Source: Bacteroidia bacterium
GTDB lineage: Bacteria > Bacteroidota > Bacteroidia > Flavobacteriales > Flavobacteriaceae
Direction of reading: 5' to 3'
Assembly: GCA_030428865.1 (NCBI GenBank)
Contig: JAUIEK010000002.1
Location: 372,001 to 436,000 of the forward strand
DNA length: 64,000 bases
Shown: positions 1 to 12,223 of the stretch, one piece after another
Layout: the number at the start of each line of letters is the position of its first letter
How positions within the stretch are numbered: position 1 is the stretch's first letter
Position numbers and translations under genes: made by a program
Notes under the pieces: model-generated
Seen by the model: only the letters and a program-made list of their open reading frames with translations
What the model was told of the DNA's origin: nothing
The model's database searches: none

Positions 1-2
1 TG

Positions 3-344
3 CCATACTATAAAAAAGTTCTCGAAATTGATGATAGAAAGATTAATTCTTATGTAAACCTAGGAGATTTATTAATTAAATTAGACAAATTAGAAGAGTC
101 TAAAACATACTTAGAGAAAGGTTTAGAAGTAAGTCCAGAAGCACCGCTATTAAATTTGTTATTAGGACATATTTATTTAATTAAAGGAAAAGAATCTAAA
201 GCGATTGATTGCTATAAAAAAAGCTTAGCAAATTCAGAAACTACCGAAGAATTTATAGAAAACGCTAGAGAAGATATAGCTACTTTGGGTAAACACGGAA
301 TATTAGAAGAAAAATATCTTTCAATAATTAACACGATTAAATAA
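3..344 (+). CDS. TPR-repeat protein, C-terminal part (5' end outside the window)
   Basis: Open frame from the window edge: PYYKKVLEIDDRKINSYVNLGDLLIKLDKLEESKTYLEKGLEVSPEAPLL..., a TPR pattern; ends in EEKYLSIINTIK like the next gene. Confidence 0.8.
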   Translation, partial: PYYKKVLEIDDRKINSYVNLGDLLIKLDKLEESKTYLEKGLEVSPEAPLLNLLLGHIYLIKGKESKAIDCYKKSLANSETTEEFIENAREDIATLGKHGILEEKYLSIINTIK

Positions 345-357
345 TTGAATTAAAACT

Positions 358-2661
358 ATGGAAATTCAAAATTTAGAGCTTTATGCTAAAGAAACGGTTA
401 AAATGGGCATCAAAGAAATACTTGAAATAAGAGACAAATTACCTACACCTATAGAAAAGTTTCACTTATTTGCTATGCCAGAATCTTTGTATTTGGACGG
501 GTTAATGGTTAAATCTGGAGCTATAAATGACGAAATTACATTAGCGCTAACTCCAGATATAGATATTGAACTTTATGTAAACAGTTTAACGGAAACTTTT
601 TGCGAAAAATGGGATATGGACCCAGAAGAATATGAGCTTTATTTTTCTAATCTCTATGATCTGCCTGTGTGCTTATATTGGATGGAGATGATTAAAGCCG
701 TAAGAGAAATTGTAGCAGGACTCAAGAAAGAAGGAGTTGAGTTTTCTAAATCTGCCGAAGTAGGAATTTGGTTTGACGATGATTACGAAGAAGACGAAGA
801 TGATTTTAAAAGTATGGCTTTTGGAGACCTTAATAAATTTCCAAAACCAGAATCGATCAGAGAATTTTTAGAGATGTTCTATGCCAAGAAAAAGACTGTA
901 GATAAATTATTGAAGGAGTTAAAAGAGTGGCAGCAAGCAGAGGAAGATGCAAAGCGTATTGATTTTCCAGACAGCATTGATGCTATTTTAGAAAAAGGGA
1001 TAGAGTTCTCTAAAAGTTTGAAAAACAGTGAATCAATTCCTTATTTTGAAAAAGTATTAGAGTTAGATCCGGATCATACAGATGGTTTAGAGCGCTTAGC
1101 CCGAGCTTATACAAATAGTTATGACGATGATCATAAAAAGAAGGCAATAGAGGCTTATCACAGACTCATAGAGCAGATAGGTCCTAAAGATTATTTCTAC
1201 TATAATTTAGGTCATGCATACAAAGGGTTAAAGGATTACGATAAAGTGATTGCCTGCTATAAGAAGGCAGGAGAGTTAGATTTAGAGGAGAAACACTATA
1301 CACCTTATTACATAGGGAAATTATATTATAGTGATAAGGAAGATTATGATAAAGCGATTACTTTTTTTAAAGAAGCTTTATCTATTAAACCAGATCATGA
1401 ATCTTCAATAGAATATTTAGCTTCTATTTATAAAGATTTAGGTAATTATGACGAAGCAATTAAGTTTAAAAAAGCTCTTTTAGATATAGATCCTGATAGG
1501 GAGTTAATAACATACGAAATTAATGGTTTACGTAAGAAAAAAATAGAAAAATGTATAGAAGACGGCTTACTTGACGAAGCCTATGAAATAGCTAAAGATA
1601 TAAATCCTGAAGAAATTAATGATATACTAGATAGAGATCTTACGGCATTTACATTAAGAGATTTAGGCGATGCTTTTCAAAAAGAAGAAGAATACGATAA
1701 AGCAATTTTGTCTTATCAAAAAGCTATTGAAATTAAACAAGATGATCATATTCTTTATAATCAAATAGCTACTTGTTATTATATGCTAGGAGATTATGAT
1801 ACTGCAATTTCTTATTATGAAAAATCTGTTGAGGTAGCTCCAAGATATATAAATGGATGGAATAATATAGCTCATATTTTAATACGTCAAGATAAATTAG
1901 ATTTAGCTTTATCGTGTTATAAAAAATCTATAGAGCATAATCCTGAAGAAGAAGAACCTTATTATAAGTTAGGGTTGTTTCTTTACTCTCAAGGAGATTA
2001 TAAGCAAGCAGTAATATATCTTGAAAAAGCTTGTGAAATAGATCTTTACAGCCACCCAGATAAAATTGAAGGGTTAATTTATTCTTACGTAATGCTAAAA
2101 GAGTATGATAAAGCAATTGAAGTAGATTCTAAAGCACTCGAAATGGGTCAAGATTTTTATGATGCTATGGTTTATACTTATTATCAAAAAGGAGATTATA
2201 AGAAAGCTATTGCTCGTATTGATTCAACAATTCCTTATTCTAGTATGCACCCCAATACTGTTAACTACTTGGCTATATCTTGTGAGAATATAGAGGATTA
2301 CGATAAGGCTATAGAATATTATAAAAATGGCACCAAAGCCCATAAAAATCATATCATTTTGTATGGGAATTATGCATATGTATTAGTTAAGCTAAAAAAA
2401 CTGAAGGAAGCAAAATCTGTGTTAGAAGAAGGGATTAAAATTTTTGAGGGTCAAGATAGATTACCATTATATCTAATACTGGGTCATATTTGTTTAATTG
2501 AAGATAAAGAGCCAGAAGCTATTGATTACTACACAAAAAGTTTAGCAGCTTCAAACTCTGAAGAGAATTTTAAAAATTATGCTGAAAAGTATTACAAAAC
2601 ACCAAAAGATAACGGAGTAACAGAAGAAAAATATTTGTCAATAATTAACACAATTAAATAA
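358..2661 (+). CDS. Large TPR-repeat protein with an acidic non-TPR N-terminal region
   Basis: 767-aa ORF with many TPR-like units (e.g. YYNLGHAYKGLKDYDKVIACYKKAGELD). Confidence 0.88.
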   Translation: MEIQNLELYAKETVKMGIKEILEIRDKLPTPIEKFHLFAMPESLYLDGLMVKSGAINDEITLALTPDIDIELYVNSLTETFCEKWDMDPEEYELYFSNLYDLPVCLYWMEMIKAVREIVAGLKKEGVEFSKSAEVGIWFDDDYEEDEDDFKSMAFGDLNKFPKPESIREFLEMFYAKKKTVDKLLKELKEWQQAEEDAKRIDFPDSIDAILEKGIEFSKSLKNSESIPYFEKVLELDPDHTDGLERLARAYTNSYDDDHKKKAIEAYHRLIEQIGPKDYFYYNLGHAYKGLKDYDKVIACYKKAGELDLEEKHYTPYYIGKLYYSDKEDYDKAITFFKEALSIKPDHESSIEYLASIYKDLGNYDEAIKFKKALLDIDPDRELITYEINGLRKKKIEKCIEDGLLDEAYEIAKDINPEEINDILDRDLTAFTLRDLGDAFQKEEEYDKAILSYQKAIEIKQDDHILYNQIATCYYMLGDYDTAISYYEKSVEVAPRYINGWNNIAHILIRQDKLDLALSCYKKSIEHNPEEEEPYYKLGLFLYSQGDYKQAVIYLEKACEIDLYSHPDKIEGLIYSYVMLKEYDKAIEVDSKALEMGQDFYDAMVYTYYQKGDYKKAIARIDSTIPYSSMHPNTVNYLAISCENIEDYDKAIEYYKNGTKAHKNHIILYGNYAYVLVKLKKLKEAKSVLEEGIKIFEGQDRLPLYLILGHICLIEDKEPEAIDYYTKSLAASNSEENFKNYAEKYYKTPKDNGVTEEKYLSIINTIK

Positions 2662-2729
2662 TTAAAATAGTGCAATTGAATCACCTAAGTGATAATCAAA
2701 ATACTTAACCATTGTTGTATATTTGATTA

Positions 2730-3584
2730 ATGAATCAAATTAAGATTATTGAGTGCCCAAGAGATGCAATGCAAGGGATTAAAAGTCATTTTATTCCTAC
2801 AGAAAAAAAAGCACAATACATAAACTCATTACTAAAAGTTGGTTTTGATACAATTGATTTTGGAAGTTTTGTGTCTCCAAAAGCAATTCCTCAAATGAAA
2901 GATACAGCAGAAGTTTTATCTATGTTAGATTTATCTAACACAACAAGTAAACTTCTTGCAATTGTAGCAAATGTAAGAGGAGCAGTTGATGCTTCTCAGT
3001 TTTCAGAAATAGATTATCTGGGTTACCCGTTTTCTATTTCAGAAAATTTTCAAATGCGAAACACACACAAAACAATTGCTCAATCAATAGAAACACTACA
3101 AGAAATATTAAAAATAGCATCAAAAACCAAGAAAGAAGTAGTCGCTTATTTATCAATGGGTTTTGGTAATCCTTATGGAGACCCTTGGAATGTAGATATT
3201 GTTGGTAACTGGACAGAAAAACTATATGGAATGGGCGTAAAAATTCTATCGCTATCAGATACTATTGGTAGTTCAACTCCAGAAGTGATAGATTATTTAT
3301 TTTCTAATTTAATTCCTAAATACCCAGAAATTGAATTTGGAGCTCACTTACATACAACACCAGATACCTGGAGGGAAAAAATAGCAGCAGCTCATAAAGC
3401 TGGTTGTAAGCGTTTTGATGGAGCAATTAAAGGATATGGTGGTTGTCCTATGGCAAAAGATGAGCTAACAGGAAATATGCCAACAGAAAAGCTACTATCG
3501 TATTTTACAGAACAAAAAGAAGATACGGGTATAAAACCTATGAGTTTTGAAAGTGCTTATAATAAAGCGTTAGAGATTTTTTAG
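2730..3584 (+). CDS. Hydroxymethylglutaryl-CoA lyase family protein
   Basis: N-terminus IIECPRDAMQG, GFDTIDFGSFVSPKAIPQM, and GAHLHTTPDTW / GGCPMA motifs typical of HMG-CoA lyase-like proteins. Confidence 0.85.
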   Translation: MNQIKIIECPRDAMQGIKSHFIPTEKKAQYINSLLKVGFDTIDFGSFVSPKAIPQMKDTAEVLSMLDLSNTTSKLLAIVANVRGAVDASQFSEIDYLGYPFSISENFQMRNTHKTIAQSIETLQEILKIASKTKKEVVAYLSMGFGNPYGDPWNVDIVGNWTEKLYGMGVKILSLSDTIGSSTPEVIDYLFSNLIPKYPEIEFGAHLHTTPDTWREKIAAAHKAGCKRFDGAIKGYGGCPMAKDELTGNMPTEKLLSYFTEQKEDTGIKPMSFESAYNKALEIF

Positions 3585-3596
3585 TTTACTTATTTA

Positions 3597-3631
3597 ACCA
3601 ACATAAGATGCTTTTTGCATCTTATGTTGGT
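3597..3631. terminator. Bidirectional intrinsic-terminator-like hairpin between convergent genes
   Basis: Perfect 15-bp stem accaacataagatgc / gcatcttatgttggt with a 5-nt loop. Confidence 0.75.
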
Positions 3632-3649
3632 ATTTGTTTCTTGAAATTT

Positions 3650-5869
3650 TTAAAATTGATATTGAATTCCTGCATAAACTCCAAAAGGATGTCCTGGTCT
3701 TAATCCTGCAGGCGCTCTAGAAACTGCGTAAGTAGCATCAAATAAATTAATAATACTACCTGTTACATTTAAGTTTTTAGAAATATTATACACTCCAGAA
3801 AAATCGACAATAAAATTTGAATCAATTTTTTCACTTTCTATAATATTTCCTGTTCCTGCTACTGTTCTAAACTCTCCAGTATATCTTGCATTAAGATTTA
3901 ATTGAAATTTAGAATGTTCTAAAGAAATAGATGTATTAAATTGATTTTTAGGAATGTAAGGCATCTCATCACCAGCAGTTACTACTCCCCACAGATCATC
4001 ATCAGAACCAAAACTATTTTCAAATTGGGTGTTTGTGTATGTATAGCCAAAAGAAATAGGTAAAGAAAAACGATTGTTCTTTCTTAATAGATCATAGTTT
4101 AATAATATTTCAAGCCCGTTAACTGTAACCTCTCCTGCATTAAATTGATCGAGAGAACCTGTTCCGCCACTTGCTGCTAAATCACTTCCTAATAAGTTGC
4201 TATAATCATTATAAAAACCAACAACTTCTCCTTGTAATCCACTAAAGTTAAATCGAGAACCTAACTCATAGTTAATACTTTCTTCTGGTTTTTGTCCTTC
4301 TTGATTTCCTGGAGGAGAAAATCCTTTATGAATTCCTCCAAAAAAAGACAGGTTATTATTTAATTGATAGTTGGTTCCCAATCCAGGAATAAAAACGGCT
4401 ACATTGTTTTCTCTAGTAGATAAATCATTGCCTGTTCTGTTAGGATCGTTTGTTCCAAAGTTTTCTCTTTTTAAGAGGATGTTTTCATATCTAAACCCTG
4501 GAGTTAATGTCCATTTACCACTTTTTAAGCGGTATGTAGCATAGGATGCAAATGCTCTAGCACTACTAATTCTATTAGCATCAGAACCAGGAACTCCATT
4601 AGAAGTTAAACTTAATTGACCAGAAGAATTAATGCTGTAACCATCTACCCATTGAAATCTATCCTCTTCATCATAATGATATCTTGCTCCAATTTCAATA
4701 TCGTGAAAAGTATTTCTTCCATACCAATGATAATCAAGTTTGGTTTGTATTCCTTGTGATAAATAATTTCTATTATTAGCCTTTATCAACAAAGCATCAT
4801 CATCAGAATTTAGAATACCTCTCATAATTGCAAAATGGTTCGAATATGTGTTGGTGTCTTCTAAAACAGTAGCTATGCCTAGTCTATTTCCTTCAGAAAC
4901 AACATTATTAAGCTTATACCAGTTTCTATAAAAATCATTATAATAACCAACAGTGGTTAATTGAATATTTTTAGAAAAATTGACAGTATGTGTAAGCATC
5001 AATTGCAAATGATCATTTGTCATTTTGTCGTTTGCAGAAGAAGCATACCTGTTAAAAGGATTGCTATTAAAATCATTTTCAGAAAGTCCCAAATAAGTCT
5101 CATTTGAAACTTCATCAGCATATTGAAACTTTGCCAATAAAGATTGTTTTGTTTTAGCTTCAGGGAATAAGTTTAATCTAAATTTAATTACTACATCATT
5201 TTTATCAAAACCAGTATTTGCTCCATTTAGTAAATCTTTAAATCCGTTTGAATTAAAGTTTGAATATTCAACCATGTAGCCAAAGTTCTTTTTAGAATCT
5301 CCTATTTTAGTATGAAATTGGGCTGAATTAAAACTTCCGTATCTCGCTTTTACAGTAGCAGAAAAAGATTTAGGTATCGTTGTAGAAATCATGTTTATAG
5401 CACCCCCTGTAGTAAATGGACCAAATTGAACTTGACTACTCCCTTTTAAAACCTCTACAGATTGCATTCTGGCAATTGTAGGAAAATAATATGCTGCAGG
5501 AGCACTATAAGGCGCAGGAGCTATTAAGATTCCGTCTTCCATTAAAGAGATTTTAGAACTACGCTCAGGCGATGTGCCTCGTAAACTTATATTTGGTCTT
5601 AAGCCAAATCCATCTTCTTCATAAATATTTACTCCAGGAACATTTCGTAGTATTCTATTAGCATCTGCATATCCCATTTTTTGTAGTTCTTTTTTAGAAA
5701 TAAAATAAGCAGATCCTGTTCTGTTTTTAGCTACGTATTTACTTCCAAAAATCTGATTTGTAGAGATAATAACTTCATCTAGTTTTTGAATAGAATCTAA
5801 AGATGTGTTTTTTTGTGCTGTTACAATTTGGCTTGCTGCTAAAAGCAATAAAAAAAGAATTTTTCTCAT
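3650..5869 (-). CDS. TonB-dependent receptor (FecA-like)
   Basis: Signal peptide, plug domain (NVPGVNIYEEDGFGLRPNISLRGTSPERSSKI), C-terminal beta-barrel ending YAGIQYQF. Confidence 0.9.
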   Translation of the reverse strand: MRKILFLLLLAASQIVTAQKNTSLDSIQKLDEVIISTNQIFGSKYVAKNRTGSAYFISKKELQKMGYADANRILRNVPGVNIYEEDGFGLRPNISLRGTSPERSSKISLMEDGILIAPAPYSAPAAYYFPTIARMQSVEVLKGSSQVQFGPFTTGGAINMISTTIPKSFSATVKARYGSFNSAQFHTKIGDSKKNFGYMVEYSNFNSNGFKDLLNGANTGFDKNDVVIKFRLNLFPEAKTKQSLLAKFQYADEVSNETYLGLSENDFNSNPFNRYASSANDKMTNDHLQLMLTHTVNFSKNIQLTTVGYYNDFYRNWYKLNNVVSEGNRLGIATVLEDTNTYSNHFAIMRGILNSDDDALLIKANNRNYLSQGIQTKLDYHWYGRNTFHDIEIGARYHYDEEDRFQWVDGYSINSSGQLSLTSNGVPGSDANRISSARAFASYATYRLKSGKWTLTPGFRYENILLKRENFGTNDPNRTGNDLSTRENNVAVFIPGLGTNYQLNNNLSFFGGIHKGFSPPGNQEGQKPEESINYELGSRFNFSGLQGEVVGFYNDYSNLLGSDLAASGGTGSLDQFNAGEVTVNGLEILLNYDLLRKNNRFSLPISFGYTYTNTQFENSFGSDDDLWGVVTAGDEMPYIPKNQFNTSISLEHSKFQLNLNARYTGEFRTVAGTGNIIESEKIDSNFIVDFSGVYNISKNLNVTGSIINLFDATYAVSRAPAGLRPGHPFGVYAGIQYQF

Positions 5870-5907
5870 TTCTTAATTTAGATTAAATCTATTTAACTTT
5901 TCCGCCG

Positions 5908-5938
5908 CGAAAGTATTAGTTTTTGAAATAAAAACAAA
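5908..5938 (-). promoter_or_regulatory. Bacteroidota-type promoter for the TonB-dependent receptor
   Basis: On the minus strand: TTTG - exactly 19 nt - TACTTTCG, close to the TTTG-N19-TAnnTTTG consensus. Confidence 0.6.
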
Positions 5939-6048
5939 CTTTATTTAGAATAAATAAAATTAATTTAATCTGTGTTTTTTGAGATTTAAAAAGTAGATCA
6001 TATAAACTAGCTAGAAATAACTATTTTAAAATCAAGAATTAATTGTAA

Positions 6049-7560
<1,512 letters not shown>

Positions 7561-7578
7561 ATAATAAGTAAATGTTTA

Positions 7579-8292
7579 TTACTGTTGAGTATAATAGTAA
7601 TAATCTTTAATCACAACATCTAAAAAGTCAACAGGCTTCATTTCGGTTTTAATTTCCGTAAGTTCTTTTACCTTGTCACTTAGTTTTAAAAGTACCTCGT
7701 GTTTTCTTTTTCTAAGCGCATCTTTGTATAAATGTCTTATTGTTTGAACATCTTTATCATTTAATAGCGTTACTTGAGGAAAAGTAGGGATATGGTTATC
7801 AGGAATACTATTTATCAATGTATCAGATAATTGTACTCGCTTTCTTTCACTAATAACTGTAGTGCTCGCAGCAATATCACCTAAACGTTGTCCTTTGCCA
7901 TTCAATAAAATGGTCACAACTGCAACAGAACCACTAAACAATGTAATATCAATAATTCGCAGAAGCCATCGAATTAGATAGCTGCCAAAAGTTGGTTTTC
8001 TACCATCTAATCTAACAACCCTAAGTTTATTAAAATATTTTCCAGGTGTTTGCCCATTCATAAAGGTTTCAAAGATTAATGAATAAAATAATACTGGAAA
8101 TATTAAAATTATTGTTACAAAAGAAAACTTATAGGTTATTAAGTTTAAGAGACTAGAAAAAAGAATAACTACTATATAGTAGGCAACAATAATGAGGACA
8201 TCAATTAAAAAAGAACCAATCCTAGTAGTGATGTTTGCTACATTTTGATGAATAGTAATATTTTGAGCAGTTTCTATTTGAAAATTATCCAT
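7579..8292 (-). CDS. RDD family membrane protein
   Basis: RIGSFLIDVLII...NGQTPGKYFNKLRVVRLDG...WLLRIID, RDD-domain pattern. Confidence 0.85.
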   Translation of the reverse strand: MDNFQIETAQNITIHQNVANITTRIGSFLIDVLIIVAYYIVVILFSSLLNLITYKFSFVTIILIFPVLFYSLIFETFMNGQTPGKYFNKLRVVRLDGRKPTFGSYLIRWLLRIIDITLFSGSVAVVTILLNGKGQRLGDIAASTTVISERKRVQLSDTLINSIPDNHIPTFPQVTLLNDKDVQTIRHLYKDALRKRKHEVLLKLSDKVKELTEIKTEMKPVDFLDVVIKDYYYYTQQ

Positions 8293-8400
8293 TTTTCAGT
8301 TAATTTGTTAAGAGGTATCCATCAAAAAGAGTTGCTAAGATAGCAAGTTTCCTTGAGTTTTGATTGATTGTTTAGAAAGGTATATTGTAGGTAAACTTTT

Positions 8401-9363
8401 ATGAGAGAAGCATTATTTGTTAAACAAAATAAAGATAAATGGAAATTGTTTGAGGATGTGCTTGATAGAAAAGCAAACCTTTCTCCAGATAAACTTTCCG
8501 ATTTATATTTAGATATAACAGATGACCTGAGTTATGCAAAAACATTTTACCCAACTAGTAAAACAGTTTTTTACCTCAATACATTAGCATCATCAGCACA
8601 TTTAAAGATATACAAAACAAAAAAAGAAAGTAAGAATAGGTTTGTAACTTTTTTTAAGTCGGAATTTCCACTCTTATTTTATAACTATCAAAAGCAACTT
8701 GTTATTGCGTTTTCAGTTTTTTTATTTTTCTTTTTTGTAGGGATTTTTTCAGCAAGTGAAAATATCGATTTTGTACGGTTAATATTGGGAGATAGTTATG
8801 TTAATATGACGTTAGAAAATATAGAAAAAGGAGACCCAATGGCTGTTTATAAACAAGCAAATGAGTTGGATATGGCTTCGTATATTACATTTAATAATGT
8901 GCGAGTTGCTGTATTTGCTTTTGTTTTAGGCTTGCTATTTTCTATAGGAACATTATATATTATGATGCAAAATGGTATTATGCTAGGGTCTTTTACCTAC
9001 TTTTTTTATCATTATGATTTATTATGGGAATCTTCTAGAACAATTTGGATTCATGGAACAATTGAAATATCTGTTATAATTATTGCTTCATGTGCAGGAA
9101 TGGTTGCGGGCAATGGATTATTATTTCCAAAAACATATACAAGGTTAGAATCTTTTAAGAGAAGTTTTAAAGATGGACTGAAGATTATGCTAAGCACGGT
9201 TCCTTTTTTCTTTGTTGCCGGATTTTTAGAGGGTTTTGTTACTAGACACACCGAAATGCCAGATTGGTTGGCACTGTTAATTATCATAACATCTTTTTGT
9301 TTAATTATTTTCTACTACGTAATCTATCCTCATTTATTACATAAAAAATATAGAAGTTTATGA
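8401..9363 (+). CDS. SpoIIM-like (stage II sporulation protein M family) membrane protein
   Basis: Multi-TM protein with NNVRVAVFAFVLGLLFSIGTLY...NGIMLGSF...HGTIEISVIIIASCAGMVAG. Confidence 0.8.
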   Translation: MREALFVKQNKDKWKLFEDVLDRKANLSPDKLSDLYLDITDDLSYAKTFYPTSKTVFYLNTLASSAHLKIYKTKKESKNRFVTFFKSEFPLLFYNYQKQLVIAFSVFLFFFFVGIFSASENIDFVRLILGDSYVNMTLENIEKGDPMAVYKQANELDMASYITFNNVRVAVFAFVLGLLFSIGTLYIMMQNGIMLGSFTYFFYHYDLLWESSRTIWIHGTIEISVIIIASCAGMVAGNGLLFPKTYTRLESFKRSFKDGLKIMLSTVPFFFVAGFLEGFVTRHTEMPDWLALLIIITSFCLIIFYYVIYPHLLHKKYRSL

Positions 9364-10256
9364 ATACAACGAATTTCATTCAATTTAAAAAAGAAAGAGA
9401 CTTAGGGGCTATTATAACAGATACATTTAAATTTTTAAGGTTGCAAGCCAAACCTTTTTTTAAAACAATCGTTAAAACTTCGTTACTGCCTATTTTATTG
9501 GCTGTTATTTCCATTATAATTTTTTCAACATCATTCTCAACTTTTTATACTGATCTTTTGAATTTAGATGCTATAAATGGTAGGACTGATACTATGAAAG
9601 GATTTAATGTGATTATTTTTGTGTTTTCTTTAATCGCTTTCGCTATTTTTTATTTACTAGCTTATGTTAAAATAACCACTGCAGCTATTTATTATATAAA
9701 GTCATACATAGATAATTCAGGAATTGTTGATTATGAATATGTTAAAACAATGGTTAAGTCTAAGTTTTGGTCTCTTGTAGGTTTGTTTGTTTTGAACTTT
9801 ATCATTATTGCCGTGGGAATTTTCTTTTGTTTTCTACCAGGTGTATACTTGGGTGTAGTTTTATCTTTAAGCACTCCAATATTAGTGTTTCAAGAGAAAT
9901 CAGTTATGGATAGTATAAATGGTGCTTTTAGTTTTATAAAAGGAAATTGGTGGGAAACGCTTGGTACTCTTATAGTTGTTTCTATACTTGTAGGTGTTAT
10001 TAGTTATATAACACAATTGCCAGCTACTATATATCAACTTGTTAAAATGGGAATATTTATAGGTAAGGAAGACCCAACAAGTATAATGACTATATATAAA
10101 GACCCTATTTATTTAGTATTACTTGTTTTTTCTTATGCTATTCGTTTCTTATTGTACACTGTAACATTAATATCAACTATATTTATCTATTTTGATATAA
10201 ACGAACAAAAGCATGCTTCTGGTTCTATAGATATGATTGATTCTTTAGGAAGATAA
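9360..10256 (+). CDS. Multi-pass membrane protein of the SpoIIM/MoxR cluster
   Basis: 298 aa, hydrophobic, start overlaps the stop of the upstream gene. Confidence 0.7.
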   Translation: MNTTNFIQFKKERDLGAIITDTFKFLRLQAKPFFKTIVKTSLLPILLAVISIIIFSTSFSTFYTDLLNLDAINGRTDTMKGFNVIIFVFSLIAFAIFYLLAYVKITTAAIYYIKSYIDNSGIVDYEYVKTMVKSKFWSLVGLFVLNFIIIAVGIFFCFLPGVYLGVVLSLSTPILVFQEKSVMDSINGAFSFIKGNWWETLGTLIVVSILVGVISYITQLPATIYQLVKMGIFIGKEDPTSIMTIYKDPIYLVLLVFSYAIRFLLYTVTLISTIFIYFDINEQKHASGSIDMIDSLGR

Positions 10257-10257
10257 T

Positions 10258-11019
10258 TTGAAAATACAAACTACTCTTTGTTGGCTTTTCTTTCTCTTTG
10301 CGCAGATTGCTATTGCTCAGGATTCTATTGTTCAAGAAAACGAGGAAAAAAAAGATTTATCAATTAAGGTAGATGATTCATTTATAAAAAAGAAGGAGTT
10401 TGATGCGGATCAAATTGAAGAATACAAAAAAAACGATGAATTTATATACGAAATACCAGAAGAAGAACCATCTTTTTTAGAGAGAGCTTGGGTTTGGTTA
10501 AAGAGAAGTGTTAGAAATTTGTTAGAGAGTACTTTTGGTAAGTCCAGTCCAGCAATTACTATTTTTAAATTTCTTTTAGATGTGCTTCCTTATATTATCA
10601 TTGCTATTTCGTTATACTTAATTATTAAATACTTTTCGGGTATTAGTATTAGGACAATTGTAAGAGGAAAAAACACCCAATTAATTGATTTTAAAGATGA
10701 TGAGGAATTATTGCAACAAGATAATTTAGACTTTCTACTACAACAAGCTATTGATGAGGGAAATTATCGTTTGGCGATTCGTTTTTATTATCTGTTAGTG
10801 CTTCAAAAGTTATCTGCATCAGGAGATATTGTTTGGCACCAAGAGAAAACTAATAGAGATTTTATTAAAGAGTTAGAAGGAAAACCATACCAGTCTTTGT
10901 TTGAAGAAACTACACGATTTTATGATTTTGTTTGGTATGGTAATTTTGTTATCAATAAAGAAAGGTTTATGAAAGCCGAAGGTGTATTTACATCATTAAT
11001 TAATAAAAAACTTGGATAA
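10258..11019 (+). CDS. DUF4129 domain-containing protein
   Basis: Signal peptide, TM helix, C-terminal YRLAIRFYYLLVLQKL...W..EKTNRDFIKEL...FYDFVWYGNF pattern; TTG start. Confidence 0.75.
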   Translation: MKIQTTLCWLFFLFAQIAIAQDSIVQENEEKKDLSIKVDDSFIKKKEFDADQIEEYKKNDEFIYEIPEEEPSFLERAWVWLKRSVRNLLESTFGKSSPAITIFKFLLDVLPYIIIAISLYLIIKYFSGISIRTIVRGKNTQLIDFKDDEELLQQDNLDFLLQQAIDEGNYRLAIRFYYLLVLQKLSASGDIVWHQEKTNRDFIKELEGKPYQSLFEETTRFYDFVWYGNFVINKERFMKAEGVFTSLINKKLG

Positions 11020-12202
11020 AAAAACGAAAATATCTCTTTTTATATTTGTAGTAGCTGTCATTTGGATAGTGTATTCTGATTTTGCTAAAAGTAAATCAAT
11101 AAATTGGTATCCTTCGTTTTCATCAAAGCACAAAATCCCTTATGGCACCTATGTTTTAAGGAACGAACTCTCTACTCTTTTTAAAGAATCAGATATAAAA
11201 GATATTCGTAAGCCACCTTATGAAGTCTTAAAAGATTCTACATTAACAGGAACATATTTTTTTGTAAATAACACAATTAACTTTGGTAAAGAAGAGCTTA
11301 ACCATTTATTAGAATTTGTAAATAGAGGGAATGATGTGTTTATATCAACTAACATAACAAAAATAGACACGCTTAATATAGAAGCATCAAGTATTAATGT
11401 TCTCGGTACTTCAGAATACATACAGTTACGATTGCTTAATACGTACTTAGACACACTCTCTGCACAGTTTAAAAGTGATCTTTTTAAGAAAAAATTTACT
11501 AAAATTGACACACTTCAAGTAGAAGCTTTAGGAAATGTTAAAGTGTATGGAAATAATGAGTTAAAAGAAGAAGGTGTAAACTTTATTCGCCAAAAATTTG
11601 GGAAAGGATATTTCTATTTTCATTTATATCCATATGCATTTACAAACTATTATGTGTTAAATGAAGAAACCAATCCGTATGTTTCTTCTGTTTTATCATA
11701 CATACAAAATGAAAAACCCATATTATGGGATACATATTATAAAACAGGAAAGTCAAGAATATCTTCTCCTATGTATTATGTTTTAAGTTCTCCGCATTTA
11801 AAATGGGCGTATTATACTGCAATTATAGCAGTTGTGTTATTCGTTTTCTTTCAAGGAAAAAGAAACCAACGATATATCCCAATTATTACCCCATTAAAAA
11901 ATCAAACAATCGCATTTACCAAAACAGTTGCAGCGATGTATTTTGATAAAAAAGACCATAAGAGTATTGCTCAAAAAAACATTCATCATTTTTTAGAATA
12001 TATTAGATCGAAATTTTATACAACAACCTTAAACTTTAATAATGAATTTTTTGAGTATTTAGCTCAAAAAAGTGGAAATGACTTAGAAGAAGTAAAGCAG
12101 CTCTTTACGCTAATTAAACAAGTAGAAAATCAATATACAATTAGTGCAGAACAATTGTTAGAATTAGAATCTAAAATTGAAAAATTTAAAAAGAACTATT
12201 AG
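11012..12202 (+). CDS. DUF4350 domain-containing membrane protein
   Basis: Overlaps the DUF4129 gene; position and architecture fit the MoxR/DUF58 cluster; TTG start. Confidence 0.75.
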   Translation: MDKKTKISLFIFVVAVIWIVYSDFAKSKSINWYPSFSSKHKIPYGTYVLRNELSTLFKESDIKDIRKPPYEVLKDSTLTGTYFFVNNTINFGKEELNHLLEFVNRGNDVFISTNITKIDTLNIEASSINVLGTSEYIQLRLLNTYLDTLSAQFKSDLFKKKFTKIDTLQVEALGNVKVYGNNELKEEGVNFIRQKFGKGYFYFHLYPYAFTNYYVLNEETNPYVSSVLSYIQNEKPILWDTYYKTGKSRISSPMYYVLSSPHLKWAYYTAIIAVVLFVFFQGKRNQRYIPIITPLKNQTIAFTKTVAAMYFDKKDHKSIAQKNIHHFLEYIRSKFYTTTLNFNNEFFEYLAQKSGNDLEEVKQLFTLIKQVENQYTISAEQLLELESKIEKFKKNY

Positions 12203-12223
12203 TCTACGTAATTACCAATAAAG

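Noticed and set aside
2718-2725. TATATTTG box just before the HMG-CoA lyase start, suggesting a leaderless transcript
   Set aside because: No -33 element at the right spacing; such 8-mers are expected by chance in AT-rich DNA.
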